Shown here one piece after another: positions 12,542-23,705 of a stretch of DNA of 64,000 nt (positions are counted from its first letter, which is position 1; the number at the start of each line of letters is the position of its first letter). The position numbers and the translations under genes were made by a program. Below the pieces are notes generated by a model. That model was not told where the DNA came from and did not search any database. It was given only the letters and a program-made list of their open reading frames with translations. This stretch comes from Trichosanthes cucumerina (Eukaryota; Streptophyta; Magnoliopsida; Cucurbitales; Cucurbitaceae): contig CM071843.1 of NCBI GenBank assembly GCA_036507285.1, positions 32,558,953 through 32,622,952 of the forward strand, in the 5' to 3' direction.

Positions 12542-12963
12542 TTAATTCAACACGACTTTACTCTTTGGTTTGTAATCCCTGATGTGATCCTCCTCAAGGA
12601 AAGTGGTGTTTGTCGACACAAGCACCCTATTTTTCTTAGGATCGAAAAATAGACCACCTCTCATTTTCTTAGGGTAACCTAAAAAGAGGCACAATTTTGA
12701 ACAAGATTCCAACTTCTTCGGGTTTGTCACTAGCACATCGGTTGGACATCCTCAAATTTTGAAATGACGTAAACTGCCTTTACGCCCTCTCCAGAGTTCG
12801 AAAGTTGTGTCCAAAACAATCTTTGATGGAACATTGTTCAAAACGAGTCAGGGAGATGAGCATAATTCATCATCAACCGAACCATGTCTAACAGGGTTTT
12901 GTTTCTCCTCTCCGATACACCAATTTTTTGTGACATACCAGGTGCTGAGAGTTAGGACGTAAT
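12542..12963 (-). pseudogene. Copia element B: C-terminal integrase remnant
   Basis: 12736-12542 encodes LESCSKLCLFLGYPKKMRGG and a following STNTTFLEEDHIRDY, the region between integrase and RT in these copia elements. To the right the integrase C-terminus (SAPGMSQKIGVSERRN) can be read in broken frames up to the LTR of element C at 12964, which has cut it. Confidence 0.85.
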
Positions 12964-14740
12964 TGAAGGGAATGAGAATCCCCGTGCAGCGGAAGACGAT
13001 CGAATCGTCGTGGTATCGTTATGCAATTTGATTTCTTAAAATTAAACTATCTAATAGTATAAGGTTAAACATGCAAATTAGAAGGAAAAACAACAAGTTA
13101 GAAGTACTTACTTGTTGAAGACCGACTTCAAATTTCCTTCCTCCGATCACGAACTCTTCGTGTTCTTCTCAACGATCTCGAACTCCTTGAACAATCCCAA
13201 CGAACGGACACCTCCACTCGATTTCTCGGTTGTTCTACTTTAGGTAGAAGGAGAATTGTGGGATTCTTTGTTTTTGGTGAAGGAAGGAGACTTTGAGAGA
13301 GAGATGAGTTGAGAGAGAATTTCTAATGCTTCTTTTTGTGAGAATTCTAAAAATGAGCAAATGCCTTATGATCCCTTCTTGCAAAGGGGTTTATATAATG
13401 GTGATAGGTGGAGTTGAAATCTCTACCTATTTACCATTTTACCACAACCATAGGTTATGCAAATCATATTTGCATAACCACATATAATAAGATATCTCAT
13501 ATCTCATTTTACAAATCACATTTGTATTCTTGTGGATTTTTAAATTGAATCACATTCAATTTAATTTCTCTCAATCCAATTTCTCTAAGTTAGCCCGAAT
13601 TTAACAATTAGGCTAACCTATAGTTTATTATGAATCTCATTCACAATAAACTATATAATATATAATTCATATCTCATATAAATGACATAATTACCCTTTA
13701 GTGAACTTGAACACTTAAAATTCACACAAAAAATGTAAACCTTCTATTAATCCAGTTTGAGTCAACCGAGTGACCTTATGGACCTACAGTGACGAGCTCC
13801 AATGATCCGAGATTAACCTATCAAATTCTTTGACCCGGTTAATCAACATTCATTAGCTACGGTAACACTCCACTAAAGCCCGTAGTTGCACTCCCGTCAG
13901 TGTAAGACAAGAGTTGTCAACTGATATAACCAATACCCATGAGTCGACCCTTCACAGGTTGTTCATAGACACTGCAGGGTCAAATTACCGTTTTACTCCT
14001 GTGTCTACTTCTTGCTCCTTAAGTTCCCACAACTCTAATGAACAACAACGTTGTAATGGTCCAACCATACACAATACCCCTCTCGTGCCCGTTGTCCAAG
14101 CCCTGGAGACAACACTTAAGGGAACAACCCCTCTAGTTTCCCTAAAGGCGGGAAAGTTCCCAGCACCCTACTTGGTCCTGTCCTTGAGAAGATAGGCATA
14201 TTGGGCGAGTAACTGTGACCACTCTCACCCGCATTTAGTCAAAGGATGCACCCCGCAGCATGTAAGTCCGTGAACACGCTCAAGATTTAGGTCGAGTCAC
14301 TAATGGTCATCTACGAAGTTATTAGTCCATACTGTTTATGGTGTTACCTCAGTAGGTCTAATAATTCACGGTCCGGTCTTGTACAATGTCATTGTACAGG
14401 ATGCCCCCACTCGCATGTCAACCCCATGAACGAGACAGATCACCTCGTTTGTATCTTAATACAAAGCGGGTCGCATCCACAGCGTATCTAGGATTAGGTC
14501 TCCAACCCTATCCATATATTGTAGACCGTTCGGGTCATTAACTTGAACGTGATCCTCCCTGTGTGTCCACTACACACCGTTCAAGTTCTAGTTATCTCAT
14601 ATATTTAATGACCCTGGAGTTTAGTTTATTGGACAAAGTTTGTAAAATTTGCAAGACACAAAATGATGAAATAAATAACTTTTATTAATTTCAAGTGTTA
14701 AATTTACAAACTAAACGAGATTAGGACATAGATCCCAACA
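12964..14740 (-). repeat. 3' LTR of copia element C (family C1, 1777 bp)
   Basis: It is a complete C1 LTR on the minus strand, from TGTTGGGATCTATGTCC to CCCTTCA. A polypurine tract (AAGTGGGAGTT) lies immediately to its right, which makes it the 3' LTR of an element coding leftwards. No primer site lies on the left; instead the integrase of element B is interrupted. Small ORFs inside are chance. Confidence 0.88.
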
Positions 14741-15369
14741 AACTCCCACTTGGACTAAGCTAGTGGAGCAAATACATTTCTAAAATGTACAATAAACTAC
14801 AATGAAGTAATACAATAAACTAGGGCATTGAATACCCGTTTACAATTCTCCCACTTGCCTTAGTCAGGAAGTACTCGAAGACCTAGACTCTCTAGGTGAC
14901 CCTTACACACCTTAGTCGTGAGGGGCTTTGTAAATGGATCAGCAACGCGTTGTGTTCGACGCTATCTGCATGGTGATCAGATAAATGCCATGCGGTGCAC
15001 AATCTCCCGTATCAGGTGATACTTCCGCTCAATGTGTTTGCCTCTCTTATGGCTCCGAGGCTCTCTAGAGTTGGCTACAGCACCACTATTGTCACAAAAC
15101 AGTGTGATCGGCAAGTTCATATTTGGAACAACTTCTAAATCCGTCATGAACTTCCTAAGCCAAACAGCTTCCTTTGCAGCTTCACAAGCCGCAACGTACT
15201 CAGCTTCCATAATGGAATCAGTGATGCATCCCTGCTTGATGCTTTGCCATACTACAACTCCTCCATTCAGAATGGAGACTGACCCCAAAGTGGATTTCTT
15301 AGAATCCTTATCGGTCTGAAAGTCAGAATCTGTGTATCCCATAAAGATCAAACTCCCACTGCCATACAC
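14741..15369 (-). pseudogene. Copia element C: RNase H part
   Basis: 15369-14977 is a 130-codon open stretch: GYTDSDFQTDKDSKKSTLGS, MEAEYVAACEAAKEAVWLRK, and CDNSGAVANSREPRSHKRGK with HIERKYHLIREIVH. This is an almost complete copia RNase H. A premature end (RMAFI) replaces the usual C-terminal tail, and 14741-14976 holds the decayed tail and the polypurine tract. Confidence 0.9.
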
Positions 15370-15910
15370 TAAGTTGTAGTTCCTCGTTCTCCTAAGATAC
15401 TTGAGGATTGTCTTTACAGTTGTCTAGTGATCTAATCCTGTATTTGATTGATACCTACTGACAATCCCTACTGCATAACAGATGTCGGGCCTAGTACACA
15501 ACATGGCATACATGAGGCTCCCTACAGCTGAAGCATAGGGGATCCGTCTCATATCCTCAACATCTTGAGGAGTCTTAGACATTGATCCTTAGACAAGTGA
15601 ACCCCGTGCCTAAAAGGAAGCAAACCCTTCTTGGAGTTCTGCATCTTATATCTAGACAACATCTTGTCAATATAAGACGCTTGAGACATGGCGCCGCTCG
15701 CTCTTCCTGGTTTTGGACTATCCGGATACCTAGAACGTCATCGTGCTTCTCCCAAATCTTTCATTTGGAATTGCGAAGCTAGCCATTTCTTTACGTCAGT
15801 AAGAAATCCTATCTCATTCCCAATGAGAAAGATATCATCCACGTACAATATTAGAAATGCGACAGTTTTGTCGACGATTTTCTTGTAGACACAAGGCTCG
15901 TCAACATTCT
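15370..15910 (-). pseudogene. Copia element C: RT C-terminal part
   Basis: In broken frames the minus strand encodes NVDEPCVYKKIVDKTVAFL, the catalytic YVDD at 15834-15845, KKWLASQFQMKDLGEA, then SYIDKMLSRYKMQ and FRHGVHLSKDQC. The right end at about 15910 is cut by the LTR of element D. ORFs on the plus strand here are shadows. Confidence 0.85.
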
Positions 15911-17125
15911 GAATGTAGTGTACATATAGAGGATCTTGGTTCGAGATACAACCTAAAGGGTCTATAGTTAGGGGATAAGGTTTGGGTACCTTACCCTGGT
16001 AAAACTATGGATGTGGCCCACTTTGTATTTGATACAAACATTGTGATCCTAACATGTTCGTGTAGATGACATGTGAGTGGGGATATCCTATGTAATGAGA
16101 TTATATAAGACCGGATCACGAAATAGTAACCTCCAGTTGTAACTCCGTTCACTAGTTAGATTTCTATTTCACTAGGATGACCTAGGCAACTTGATCTCAA
16201 TCCTGAGCAGGTTACGAACTCCTGTTCGCGAGGGATTGTCCTTTGACTAGTATGGGTGAGAGTGGTCAGATTCGCCGACTTAATATGCCTACCTTCTTGG
16301 GGACAAGATCGAGTGAGCGGCTGGGAACTTAACTTAGCAAGATGGAATTCACTCCTTCCCGCCTACTAGGGTAAGTAGAGTAATGTTCCCTTAAGTGGTG
16401 TCTCCGGGACTTGAACAAACGGCCTGACCCTCTCATTAGCCCGAGAGGGACTGTTTGTTGGTAGGACCACAAACAAATTGTTCATTAGAGAAACACTGGT
16501 ACTTAAGGCACAAGATGTAACCCAGGGCTAAAATGGTAATTTGACCCAGCTGGTGTTATGAACATTCGTGAAGGATTGACTTGCTGTTATTGGTCAATAT
16601 CAATGGACACAAAAATATATCTGCAGTGAAAAGAGTGCAGCTGCGGGACATTAGTAGAGTGTTCCTGCAGTTAACAAATGTTGATTGGGAGGTTAATGAG
16701 ATTAACCGAACAATCTCGTATCACCGAGCTTTCGACCAGAGGTCCATTAGGTCCACCATCTAGCTCAGTAAAGGGTTCTTAGATCATTTGAATTTGAAAT
16801 GTTCAAATTCATAAGGGAATAAATTTAATGTATATTGATACGATATAATATATAGTTTTGGAACTATATATTATAAATTTAATGTGGATATGACCCATAT
16901 TAAATTACATGAGAGAATTAAATATTTGAAAGAGTTCAAATATTAAATTCAAATGTGAATGTGATTCATATTTGAAAACTATAGGTTAAAACCTAATGTG
17001 CATGAGATGTACATTAAACTATAGGTTAAAGGGTAAAATGATTAAATGTGATTTAATCATTTAATTAATATTGTATTTGAATTAAATAAGATTTAATTTA
17101 ATATAATTAATTGATTTATTAATTA
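15911..17125 (+). repeat. 5' LTR of copia element D (family C2), both ends lost
   Basis: It aligns with the C2 solo LTR from about its base 155 (GTACATA...GGATCT, then GGTTTGGGTACCTTACC) to about base 1340. The LTR end and primer site seen in other copies are missing; a hairpin (17126-17166) marks the join to the leader. Confidence 0.82.
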
Positions 17126-17166
17126 GTCCTACATAGTATTTTAAATAGTTTAAAATATAGTAGGAC
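17126..17166. repeat. Near-perfect hairpin at the LTR/leader junction of D
   Basis: GTCCTAC...TTTTAAA (17126-17145) and TTTAAAA...GTAGGAC (17149-17166) are inverted copies that differ by two bases, with a 3-nt loop. It sits exactly where the LTR of D stops matching its family and leader sequence starts. Confidence 0.85.
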
Positions 17167-18163
17167 CATAGAACTTTGGTTATAAGGGAACTCTGGGGTG
17201 AAGTTCTCGTCTAAGGTCAGGTGTACTTAAGTGACGAAGAAACGGAACACCTCCCACCAGGAACCAACCAGGAGATTGAGATGAATTAACCTTAGTTCTA
17301 TTTTATATCTAAGTAATTAAAATGTTTATTCACCTAGACATAAGATTAAAAGACCTAGTTATAATAGTTATAATAGACATAGACTTAGATAGATTCTTTT
17401 AGCCAGCATCCGACTAAGTTGAAGCTATACCCTAACTTTAGGAGCTTCAGTGGGAGAAAACGAGATGTTCGCATCAAGTTTACTCTCACATCCTCAAGAG
17501 TTCGCACCGTGAGTTCCATGCTCGGCTACGCGGCGTCAATAGGGCGTCCCCCTACGGTATGTGTTTACATGGTTCAATACCAAGGTGAATGAGGGAAGTA
17601 TCCATAGTAAATGGGAGCAGGACGCATGTCAACGTATCCTACGGTCTCCTCCATTAGGTCTCACCATGAGATTTCTATAGTCTGCCTGCTACGTTGTCCT
17701 GGAACAGCCAAACCCTACAGAGGCCCTGACTATAAGGATCGGAACACCGTGAACTCCAGAAATGGATAGGGTCTTTTAGGTAATTTGCCAACAGTTGTCT
17801 TTTTTAATAGTAGCCTGTTGGCTCGGACCTATTGGATCTGAAAATGGTAGGGTCACATTTACGGGATGAGTTGTTAGTTAACAAGTCCTTGACCAAACAA
17901 ACAAAGAGCTAAGGACCATTAGGACATGAGATGTTCTGGTAGTGAGAATCGGCTGAGAAAGTCTCAATTCAGGGGAGGAATGACTGACCGCCCGACGAAG
18001 GCTTTTGTTCTAAACCCTTGAAGTATCGTTACAAAATTAAAGGTTTAATTTAAACATTGGGTTTAGTTTAAACACTAGGGTTCTTTGATAATTTTGCTAA
18101 ATTTGATTAGTTTTATAATGGGTTAAAAGGCTTAACTAATTAGAACTATTTTGGATTTTCAGC
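17167..18163 (+). other. Untranslated leader of copia D
   Basis: This stretch resembles the leader of element F at about 31330-31530 and 33480-34199 (shared GGAACACC and GCGTCCCCCT blocks). It holds no supported gene and ends at the gag start. Confidence 0.75.
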
Positions 18164-19095
18164 ATGTCGTCCGCAATAATAGTCTTACTTAAAAGCGATC
18201 GTTTAACTGGTGAGAACTTTACTACGTGTAAGTCCAACTTGAATACGATTCTTGTTGTTGACGACCTACGGTTTGTACTAACTGAAGAATGTCCTCAGGT
18301 CCCTGCTCGAAACGCTCCTCAATCTGTTAAGGAGGTGTACGACCGCTGAATCAAGGCCAATGATAAGGCCAAGGTCTACATTTTGGCTAGTGTTTCTGAA
18401 GTTCTAGCCAAAAAGCACGAGGGCATGGTCTCAGCTCGCGAGATCATGAGTTCGTTGCAGGATATGTTTGGACAACCATCTGGACAGCTTCGACACGAAT
18501 CCCTCAAATACGTTTATAACTCCCGTATGAAGGAGGGGTCATTGGTGAGAGAACACGTTCTCGATCTGATGGTCCACTTCAACATGGCTGAGATGAACGG
18601 AGCACTCATTGACGAGCAAAGTCAGGTCTCGTTCATCCTGGAATCTCTTCCGAAGAGTTTCCTGCCATTCCGTAGCAATGCGGAGATGAACAAAAAGGAG
18701 TATAACCTGACTTCGCTCCTAAATGAACTGCAGACTTACCAGTCTCTTATGGAAAATAAGGGACAGGTAGATGGAGAGGCAAATCAGTTTGCCCATTCCA
18801 AAAGATTCTAGATGGGTTCATCCTCTGGAACCAAGCTCTGCGGTTCTTCTTCTGGGATTAAGAAGACTCGGAAGAAGGGGAAAGAAGGAAAAGGGAAAGC
18901 TTCTGCCACTGGAGACATTGAGCTCAAAGAGAAGAAAGGTAAATTAGATTTACTTGTTCTTGAAACTTGTTTAGTGGAAAATGATGATTTTACCTAGATA
19001 CTTGATTCAGGAGCCACTAATCACGTTTGTTCTTCGTTCCAGGAAACTAGTTCCTTTAAAGAGCTCGTAGATGGTGAGATGACGCTCAGGGTCGG
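18164..19095 (+). pseudogene. Copia D: gag and start of protease
   Basis: The start MSSAIIVLLKSDRLTGENF at 18164 is a typical copia gag start and matches MTSAIITLL of element F. One frame runs through the whole region but holds TGA (18347), TAG (18809) and TAG (18995) stops; the first and last stand where Trp is expected (VYDR*IKANDK, T*ILDSGATNH). The middle part carries the UBN2-type gag domain. The expected zinc knuckle is absent. The protease motif DSGATNHVCS is intact up to the solo LTR insertion at 19095. Confidence 0.9.
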
Positions 19096-20522
19096 TGTTG
19101 CGTAAAATTATATTGCAATACCGCAAGTGTACGGGTCAAGTTTTAGTATAGTGATTTATGAGTCCAAGTATCGTCCTCGGGAATGGGTTTCTAGATTAAT
19201 TAATTATTAAGGTACTAATTCTCGATTTTAGCTAAAGAAACATAACATGGATAGTTGGTTGAAGTAAATACAAACAAACGAACAAACATGTGGAGACACG
19301 AATTGATAGAATTAAAGGAAGTGATTTTACAAGTTAAAGACCTAACTAGCACATGCATTGAATCAATGAGATGAAATTATAAACAAGAAGTGAAATACTT
19401 AAGAAAATCTCTCGATTCTTAGTGAGCCTCACACATGCAATAAACTCATAGTCTCCATATGAACCTACAACATGCATGGCATTAAGCAACTTCTTTATGT
19501 GTTTCCCTAAGATTTCTAGGTCACTCTCGTGCCAGACTTCCAAGGGTTTTTACAATTTTGCTCTAATTTAAGCTTTATCTCTCGAGTCCACTTAAATCAA
19601 CAAATTAAAAAGTAAAGAACGAATTGCCAAAAATAACAACATAACATGCTTCAATACATCACAAGAAAGTCATAACAAGTAATTCAAATCCTAACTACTA
19701 TGTTTAGCTACTCTAAATCACAAGAAAAACAAACTAAACAAGTAGAAAACGTCTTAGAACGTTATTACAAATTGAAAGAAAGAGAAATAAACTTAGATGT
19801 CGATGTCGGTCCTTCGTCTCCGAGCTCCCGTCTTCGATCTCGAACCTCCACGAATGCTTTGGCTCCTAAATCACTCTTTTCTCTCTTCTTACAAGGTGTA
19901 TTTCGAATTTAGGGCAAAACTCTACCAAATTGTGCTCCCCTTGCAATGAAATCATAAGGATATATTTATAGAAGGAATTGATGCAGCGTTGCAACGCTAG
20001 GGACAGCGTTGCAACGCTGCACCCTAGGCGGCTGGCAATTAAGGAAATAATCGATGGCGTTGCAATGCTGAGGGCAGCGTTGCAACGTCGCTACCCTAAC
20101 GCGCGCTCCTTGTTGAAATGGCGTTGCGACGCTGCGAGGCAGCGTTGCAACGCCCGCTGTGCGGTTCCTCGTGCATGCCTTCTTATCGAGATAGCGTTGC
20201 GACGCTGCTAGGCAGCGTTGCAACGCTATCGCCTGGGGTCTTCAACGCGTCTTGGTTGCACATTCGGCGTTGCAACACTATAAACAGCGTTGCAACGCCA
20301 TCGCCTCGGGTCATTATGCTTGGATTGGTTCTTTCTCTTCCAATTGGTATTCTTTTTAGCTCTAAATAGCCTTGTTTTGATCCCGAGTGATCCAAATTGT
20401 CTCCAATAGCCCCGTTTAAGCTCTTAACCTGAAATTGAATAAATTAACCACGTAAAAGCCCTGAAATCATCATAAAACTAGCAATAATTAAGCCTAAGGA
20501 TAGCACATTTTGTGTGCTATCA
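19096..20522 (-). repeat. Solo LTR of the element E family (1427 bp)
   Basis: On the minus strand the LTR runs from TGATAGCACACAAAATGTG to TTTTACGCAACA and matches both LTRs of element E. It has TG...CA ends and a perfect 5-bp target duplication but no internal region, so it is a recombination product of an older full element. A TATA box (TATAAATATA on the minus strand, 19961-19970) is present with the palindrome array directly upstream of it. The plus-strand ORF at 19700-19912 is antisense to the LTR. Confidence 0.95.
19986..20298. repeat. Array of five palindrome pairs, GCGTTGCAACGC
   Basis: Cores start at 19986/20006, 20057/20077, 20121/20142, 20194/20215 and 20267/20287. Each pair is 20-21 bp apart and pairs repeat every 64-73 bp. 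Five of the ten cores are the exact 12-bp palindrome; the others carry one or two changes. The array lies upstream of the minus-strand TATA box at 19961-19970. Confidence 0.95.
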
Positions 20523-22224
20523 GTCGGAATGGGAGATGTCGTCTCAGCTCATGCAGTGGGAGATGCCAAGCTGTTTTTCGGAGATAGATTTATTTTATTA
20601 AAAAACATGTATATAGTTCCTAAGATTAAGAGTAACTTAATTTCTATCTCTTGTTTAATAGAACTTGGTTATTGTATTTCTTTTTCTTTGAATGAAGCGT
20701 TCATTTTAAAAGAGGGTGTCGATATTTGTTCTGTTAAATTGAAAAACAACTTGTATGTACTTAAACCGAATAAAACTAAAGCAATTTTAAATCATGAGAT
20801 TTTAAAACTGCTAATACTCAAAGTAAAATGCAAAGAATTTCTCCAAACAATAATACAAATCTATGGCATCTGAGACTTGGTCATATTAATCTCAACCGGA
20901 TTGAGAGACTCTCTAAGAATGGACTTCTAAACAAGTTAGATGATGATTTTTTACCTCCTTGTGAGTCTTGCTTGGAAGGTAAAATGACCAAGCGATCTTT
21001 TACTGGAAAAGGTTACAGAGCGATAGAGCCCTTAGAACTTGTACATTCGAATCTTTGTGGTCCGGTGAATGTTAAAGCTCGAGGAGGGTACGAGTACTTC
21101 ATCTCTTTCATAGATGATTATTCGAGGTATGGTTATCTATACCTAATGCATCACAAGTCTGAGTCTCTTGAAAAGTTCAAAGAGTACAAGGTTGAAGTAG
21201 AGAATGCATTAGGGAAAACCATTAAAACACTTCGATCCGATCGAGGTGGAGAGTATATGGATTTGAGATTCCAGGACTATATGATAGAACATGGAATTAA
21301 ATCTCAACTCTCAGCACCGAATACACCACGCCAAATTGGTGTGTCGAAAGGAGAAATAGAACCTTGTTGGACATGGTTCGTTTCTATGATGAGCTATGCT
21401 CAATTGTCGCTCTCGTTTTGGGGATACGCAGAGATCAGCAGCTCAAATCTTGAACATCGTTTCCATCAAAGAGTGTTTAAGAAACACCTTTTGAATTGTG
21501 GAAGGGGCGTAAACCTAGTTTACAACACTTCAGGATTTGGGGTTATCCAGCACACGTGCTAGTAACAAACCCAAAGAAACTGGAACCTCGTTCAAGATTA
21601 TGCCAATTTGTTGGTTATCCCAAAGAAACGATAGGTGGTCTTTTCTACGACCCACAAGAAAACAAGGTGATTGTATCGACAAACGCCACTTTCTTGGAGG
21701 AAGATCACATGAGAAACCATAAACCGCGTAGAAGCTACAGATAAACCAACAAGAGTTGTTGATCAAGCTGGACATTCATCAAGAGTTGATGGAGGACCCA
21801 ACACCTCAAGTCAGTCTCGTACTTCTCAATCGTTGAGAATGCCTCGACGCAGTGGGAGGGTTGTTTCCCAACCTACCCGCTACTTGAGTTTAGCTGAAAC
21901 TCAAGTCGTCATACCTGATGACGGCGTAGAAGATCTATTGTCTTATAAACAGGCAATGAATGACGTAGATAAGGACCAATGGATCAAAGCCATGGACCTT
22001 GAAATGGAGTCAATGGACTTCAATTCAATATGGGAACTTGTAGACCAACCTGAAGGGGTTAGACCCATAGGGTGTAAATGGATCTATAAGAGAAAGAGAG
22101 ATACTGCTGGAAAGGTACATACCTTTAAGGCTAGACTTGTAGCAAAGGGTTTTACCCAAAGGGAAGGAATTGATTATGAAGAAACTTTTTCTCCTGTTGT
22201 TATGTTGAACTCTATCAGGATACT
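20523..22224 (+). pseudogene. Copia D: protease end, integrase, start of RT
   Basis: After the solo LTR the frame continues with the end of the protease (to about 20870). An overlapping frame from 20828 holds the GAG-pre-integrase HHCC finger (LWHLRLGHINLNRI, CESCLEGK) and the integrase core (YFISFIDDYSRYGYLYL, LRSDRGGEYMD). The first catalytic Asp reads HSN instead of HSD, and the third acidic residue is lost in a shifted stretch (VSKGEIEP). The RT begins in 21833-22224 (GCKWIYKRKRDTAG, FKARLVAKGFTQREG) and is cut at LNSIRIL by element E. Confidence 0.92.
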
Positions 22225-22909
22225 TGATAGCACACAAAATGTGTTATCCTTAGGCTTAATTATTGCTAGTTTTATGATGATTTCAGGGCTTTTACGTATT
22301 TAATTCATTCAATTTCGGTGACGAGCTAAAACAGAGCTCATGGAGACAATTTGGATCACTCGGGATCAAAACGAGGCTATTTGGAGCTAAAAAGAATACC
22401 AATTGGAAGAGAAAGAACCAATCCAAGCATAATGACCCGAGGCAATGGCGCTGCAACGCTGTTTATAGTGTTGCAACGCCAATGTGCAGCCAAGACGCGT
22501 TGAAGACTTCAGCGATAGCGCTGGTAACGCGCTTGCAGCAGCAGCGCCGCAACGCTATATCTCGATAAGAAGGCATGCACGAGGAAATCGCGATAGCAGA
22601 GCGTTGTAACGCCGCCGCAGCTACGCCGCAACGCCATTTCGGCGCGAGAGCGCGCGTTAGAGTAGCGGCGTTGTAACGTTGCCTCAGCGTTTAACGCGCC
22701 ATCGATTATTTCCTTAAGTATCGCTTAGCCTAGAGCCGGCGTTGTAACGCTGTCCCTAGCGTTGCAACACTGTGCCGATAATGCCTATAAATACAACATG
22801 TTGTTTTCATTACAAAGGGAGCACAATTTGGTAGAGTTTTGCCCTAAATTCGAAACACACCTTGTAAGAAGAGGGAAAAGAGTAATTTTGGGAGCCAAAG
22901 CATTCGTGT
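22225..22909 (+). repeat. 5' LTR of element E, 3' half deleted
   Basis: It starts TGATAGCACACAAAATGTG like the other copies. It stops matching the 3' LTR at GCATTCGTG (22909), so about 750 bp of LTR and the primer site are gone. It keeps the palindrome array (22448-22770) and a TATA box TATAAATA (22786-22793). Confidence 0.92.
22448..22770. repeat. Palindrome-pair array in the 5' LTR of E (decayed)
   Basis: The five pairs seen in the solo LTR can be recognised here as degenerate GCGNTGNAACGC-like cores, from GCGCTGCAACGC at 22448 to GCGTTGCAACAC ending at 22770. Many changes are in CG dinucleotides, and short insertions break several cores. Confidence 0.8.
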
Positions 22910-23539
22910 AATGGTAGTTATCTAGGCAGTTGGAACCATAGTTCTTCGTACCTTGACCAACCCATAGAAAAATCTTCTCTTGTGGACCAATTGAGGGAAT
23001 ATACTTCAGAATTGAAAATTAAAAATTTGGTTCATGAAGAGTTCGAAAGGTTGAATAGGTTAGAAGCTAAAGTGGTAGAACTGTGGGAAATAGTACAGGA
23101 TAGAACCCAATATCTTAACCAACTAGTAATTTCCCTTAAGGCCTTACAGGAACAATTTATTATCCTTACCACTGAGAGGGTGTCACCCAGGAGGGTATGT
23201 TCACATGATAGTGAGGATAGTTTGGGGGAGATTGAGACGCACCATAATCAGGTTAGTGAGGTAGACATCGGTATTATAATCACTTCCACAGAGGAAACCC
23301 AGGTGATAGGGTTAGAGGTTGAGAAGTATTCTCCCCTTTATTCTCCAGAAATTTCCTTAATTGTTGATAACCAATTGTCATACACTCACGAGTCATGTTT
23401 TGATTTCAGTTCTTTCATTTTATTAAACAAAAATACAAAAAATAATTATGTCTCTGGTGCCCATGAAAAGCAAGATAGCCTTTTAGACTTAGAGGGCTAC
23501 ATTGATTCAAGCAAGAAGGGCCCAGAGAAGTATGAGTAG
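22910..23539 (+). CDS. Element E upstream ORF, function unknown
   Basis: The frame is open from the truncated LTR junction and ends at TAG 23537-23539. No ATG begins it (the first near-start is GTG at 22982), so it is probably the 3' part of a longer ORF whose start was lost with the LTR end. Residues of about 22982-23170 form a likely coiled coil (HEEFERLNRLEAKVVELWEI, then TQYLNQLVISLKALQEQF). The rest is acidic and unordered. I recognise no domain. It ends 25 nt before the first hairpin motif. Confidence 0.55.
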   Translation, partial: NGSYLGSWNHSSSYLDQPIEKSSLVDQLREYTSELKIKNLVHEEFERLNRLEAKVVELWEIVQDRTQYLNQLVISLKALQEQFIILTTERVSPRRVCSHDSEDSLGEIETHHNQVSEVDIGIIITSTEETQVIGLEVEKYSPLYSPEISLIVDNQLSYTHESCFDFSSFILLNKNTKNNYVSGAHEKQDSLLDLEGYIDSSKKGPEKYE

Positions 23540-23563
23540 TTTTATGTGCCTTGATAAGTCACC

Positions 23564-23611
23564 GTCTAGCTAAAGACGTTAAAGAAAGCGCTTCTTGGGA
23601 GGCAACCCAAG
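23564..23611 (+). other. Two-hairpin RNA motif, copy 1
   Basis: Hairpin 1 is GTCT-AGCTAA-AGAC (23564-23577). A linker with the palindrome AAGCGCTT follows, then hairpin 2 is CTTGGG-AGGCAA-CCCAAG (23594-23611). It starts 25 nt after a stop codon. About 90 nt of T-rich sequence then ends in TCCTCCAG (to 23701) and an ATG at 23706. A second copy with the same layout lies at 24993-25041. I recall similar bases in other plant Athila-like elements but cannot confirm it here. Confidence 0.85.
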
Positions 23612-23705
23612 TTTTATGTTTTATGTCTTTATTTTCTATTTTATTTTCTAGTTGTTTGTGTTTTTCTTTCTTATCTAATTTCTTTCTTTTTGTTCCTCCA
23701 GGTGT

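Larger units (their letters stand above)
19091..20527. repeat. Target-site duplications of the solo LTR
   Basis: GTCGG stands at 19091-19095 and at 20523-20527, directly outside the TG...CA ends of the insert. Taking out insert plus one copy restores the copia frame across the site (TLRVG joined to MGDVV). Confidence 0.95.

Noticed and set aside
19700..19912. ORF antisense to the E-family LTR, also at 26783-27055 on the other strand
   Set aside because: It is shared only because the LTRs are copies. It has no domain, and it lies opposite to the LTR transcript.
19986..20298. Possible CRISPR-like repeat array
   Set aside because: Plant context, palindromic 12-bp cores in pairs, no constant repeat with unique spacers and no cas genes.
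19966..20369. ORFs crossing the palindrome array
   Set aside because: They are produced by repeats of GCGTTGCAACGC in several frames, rich in Arg, Cys and Ala, with no domain.
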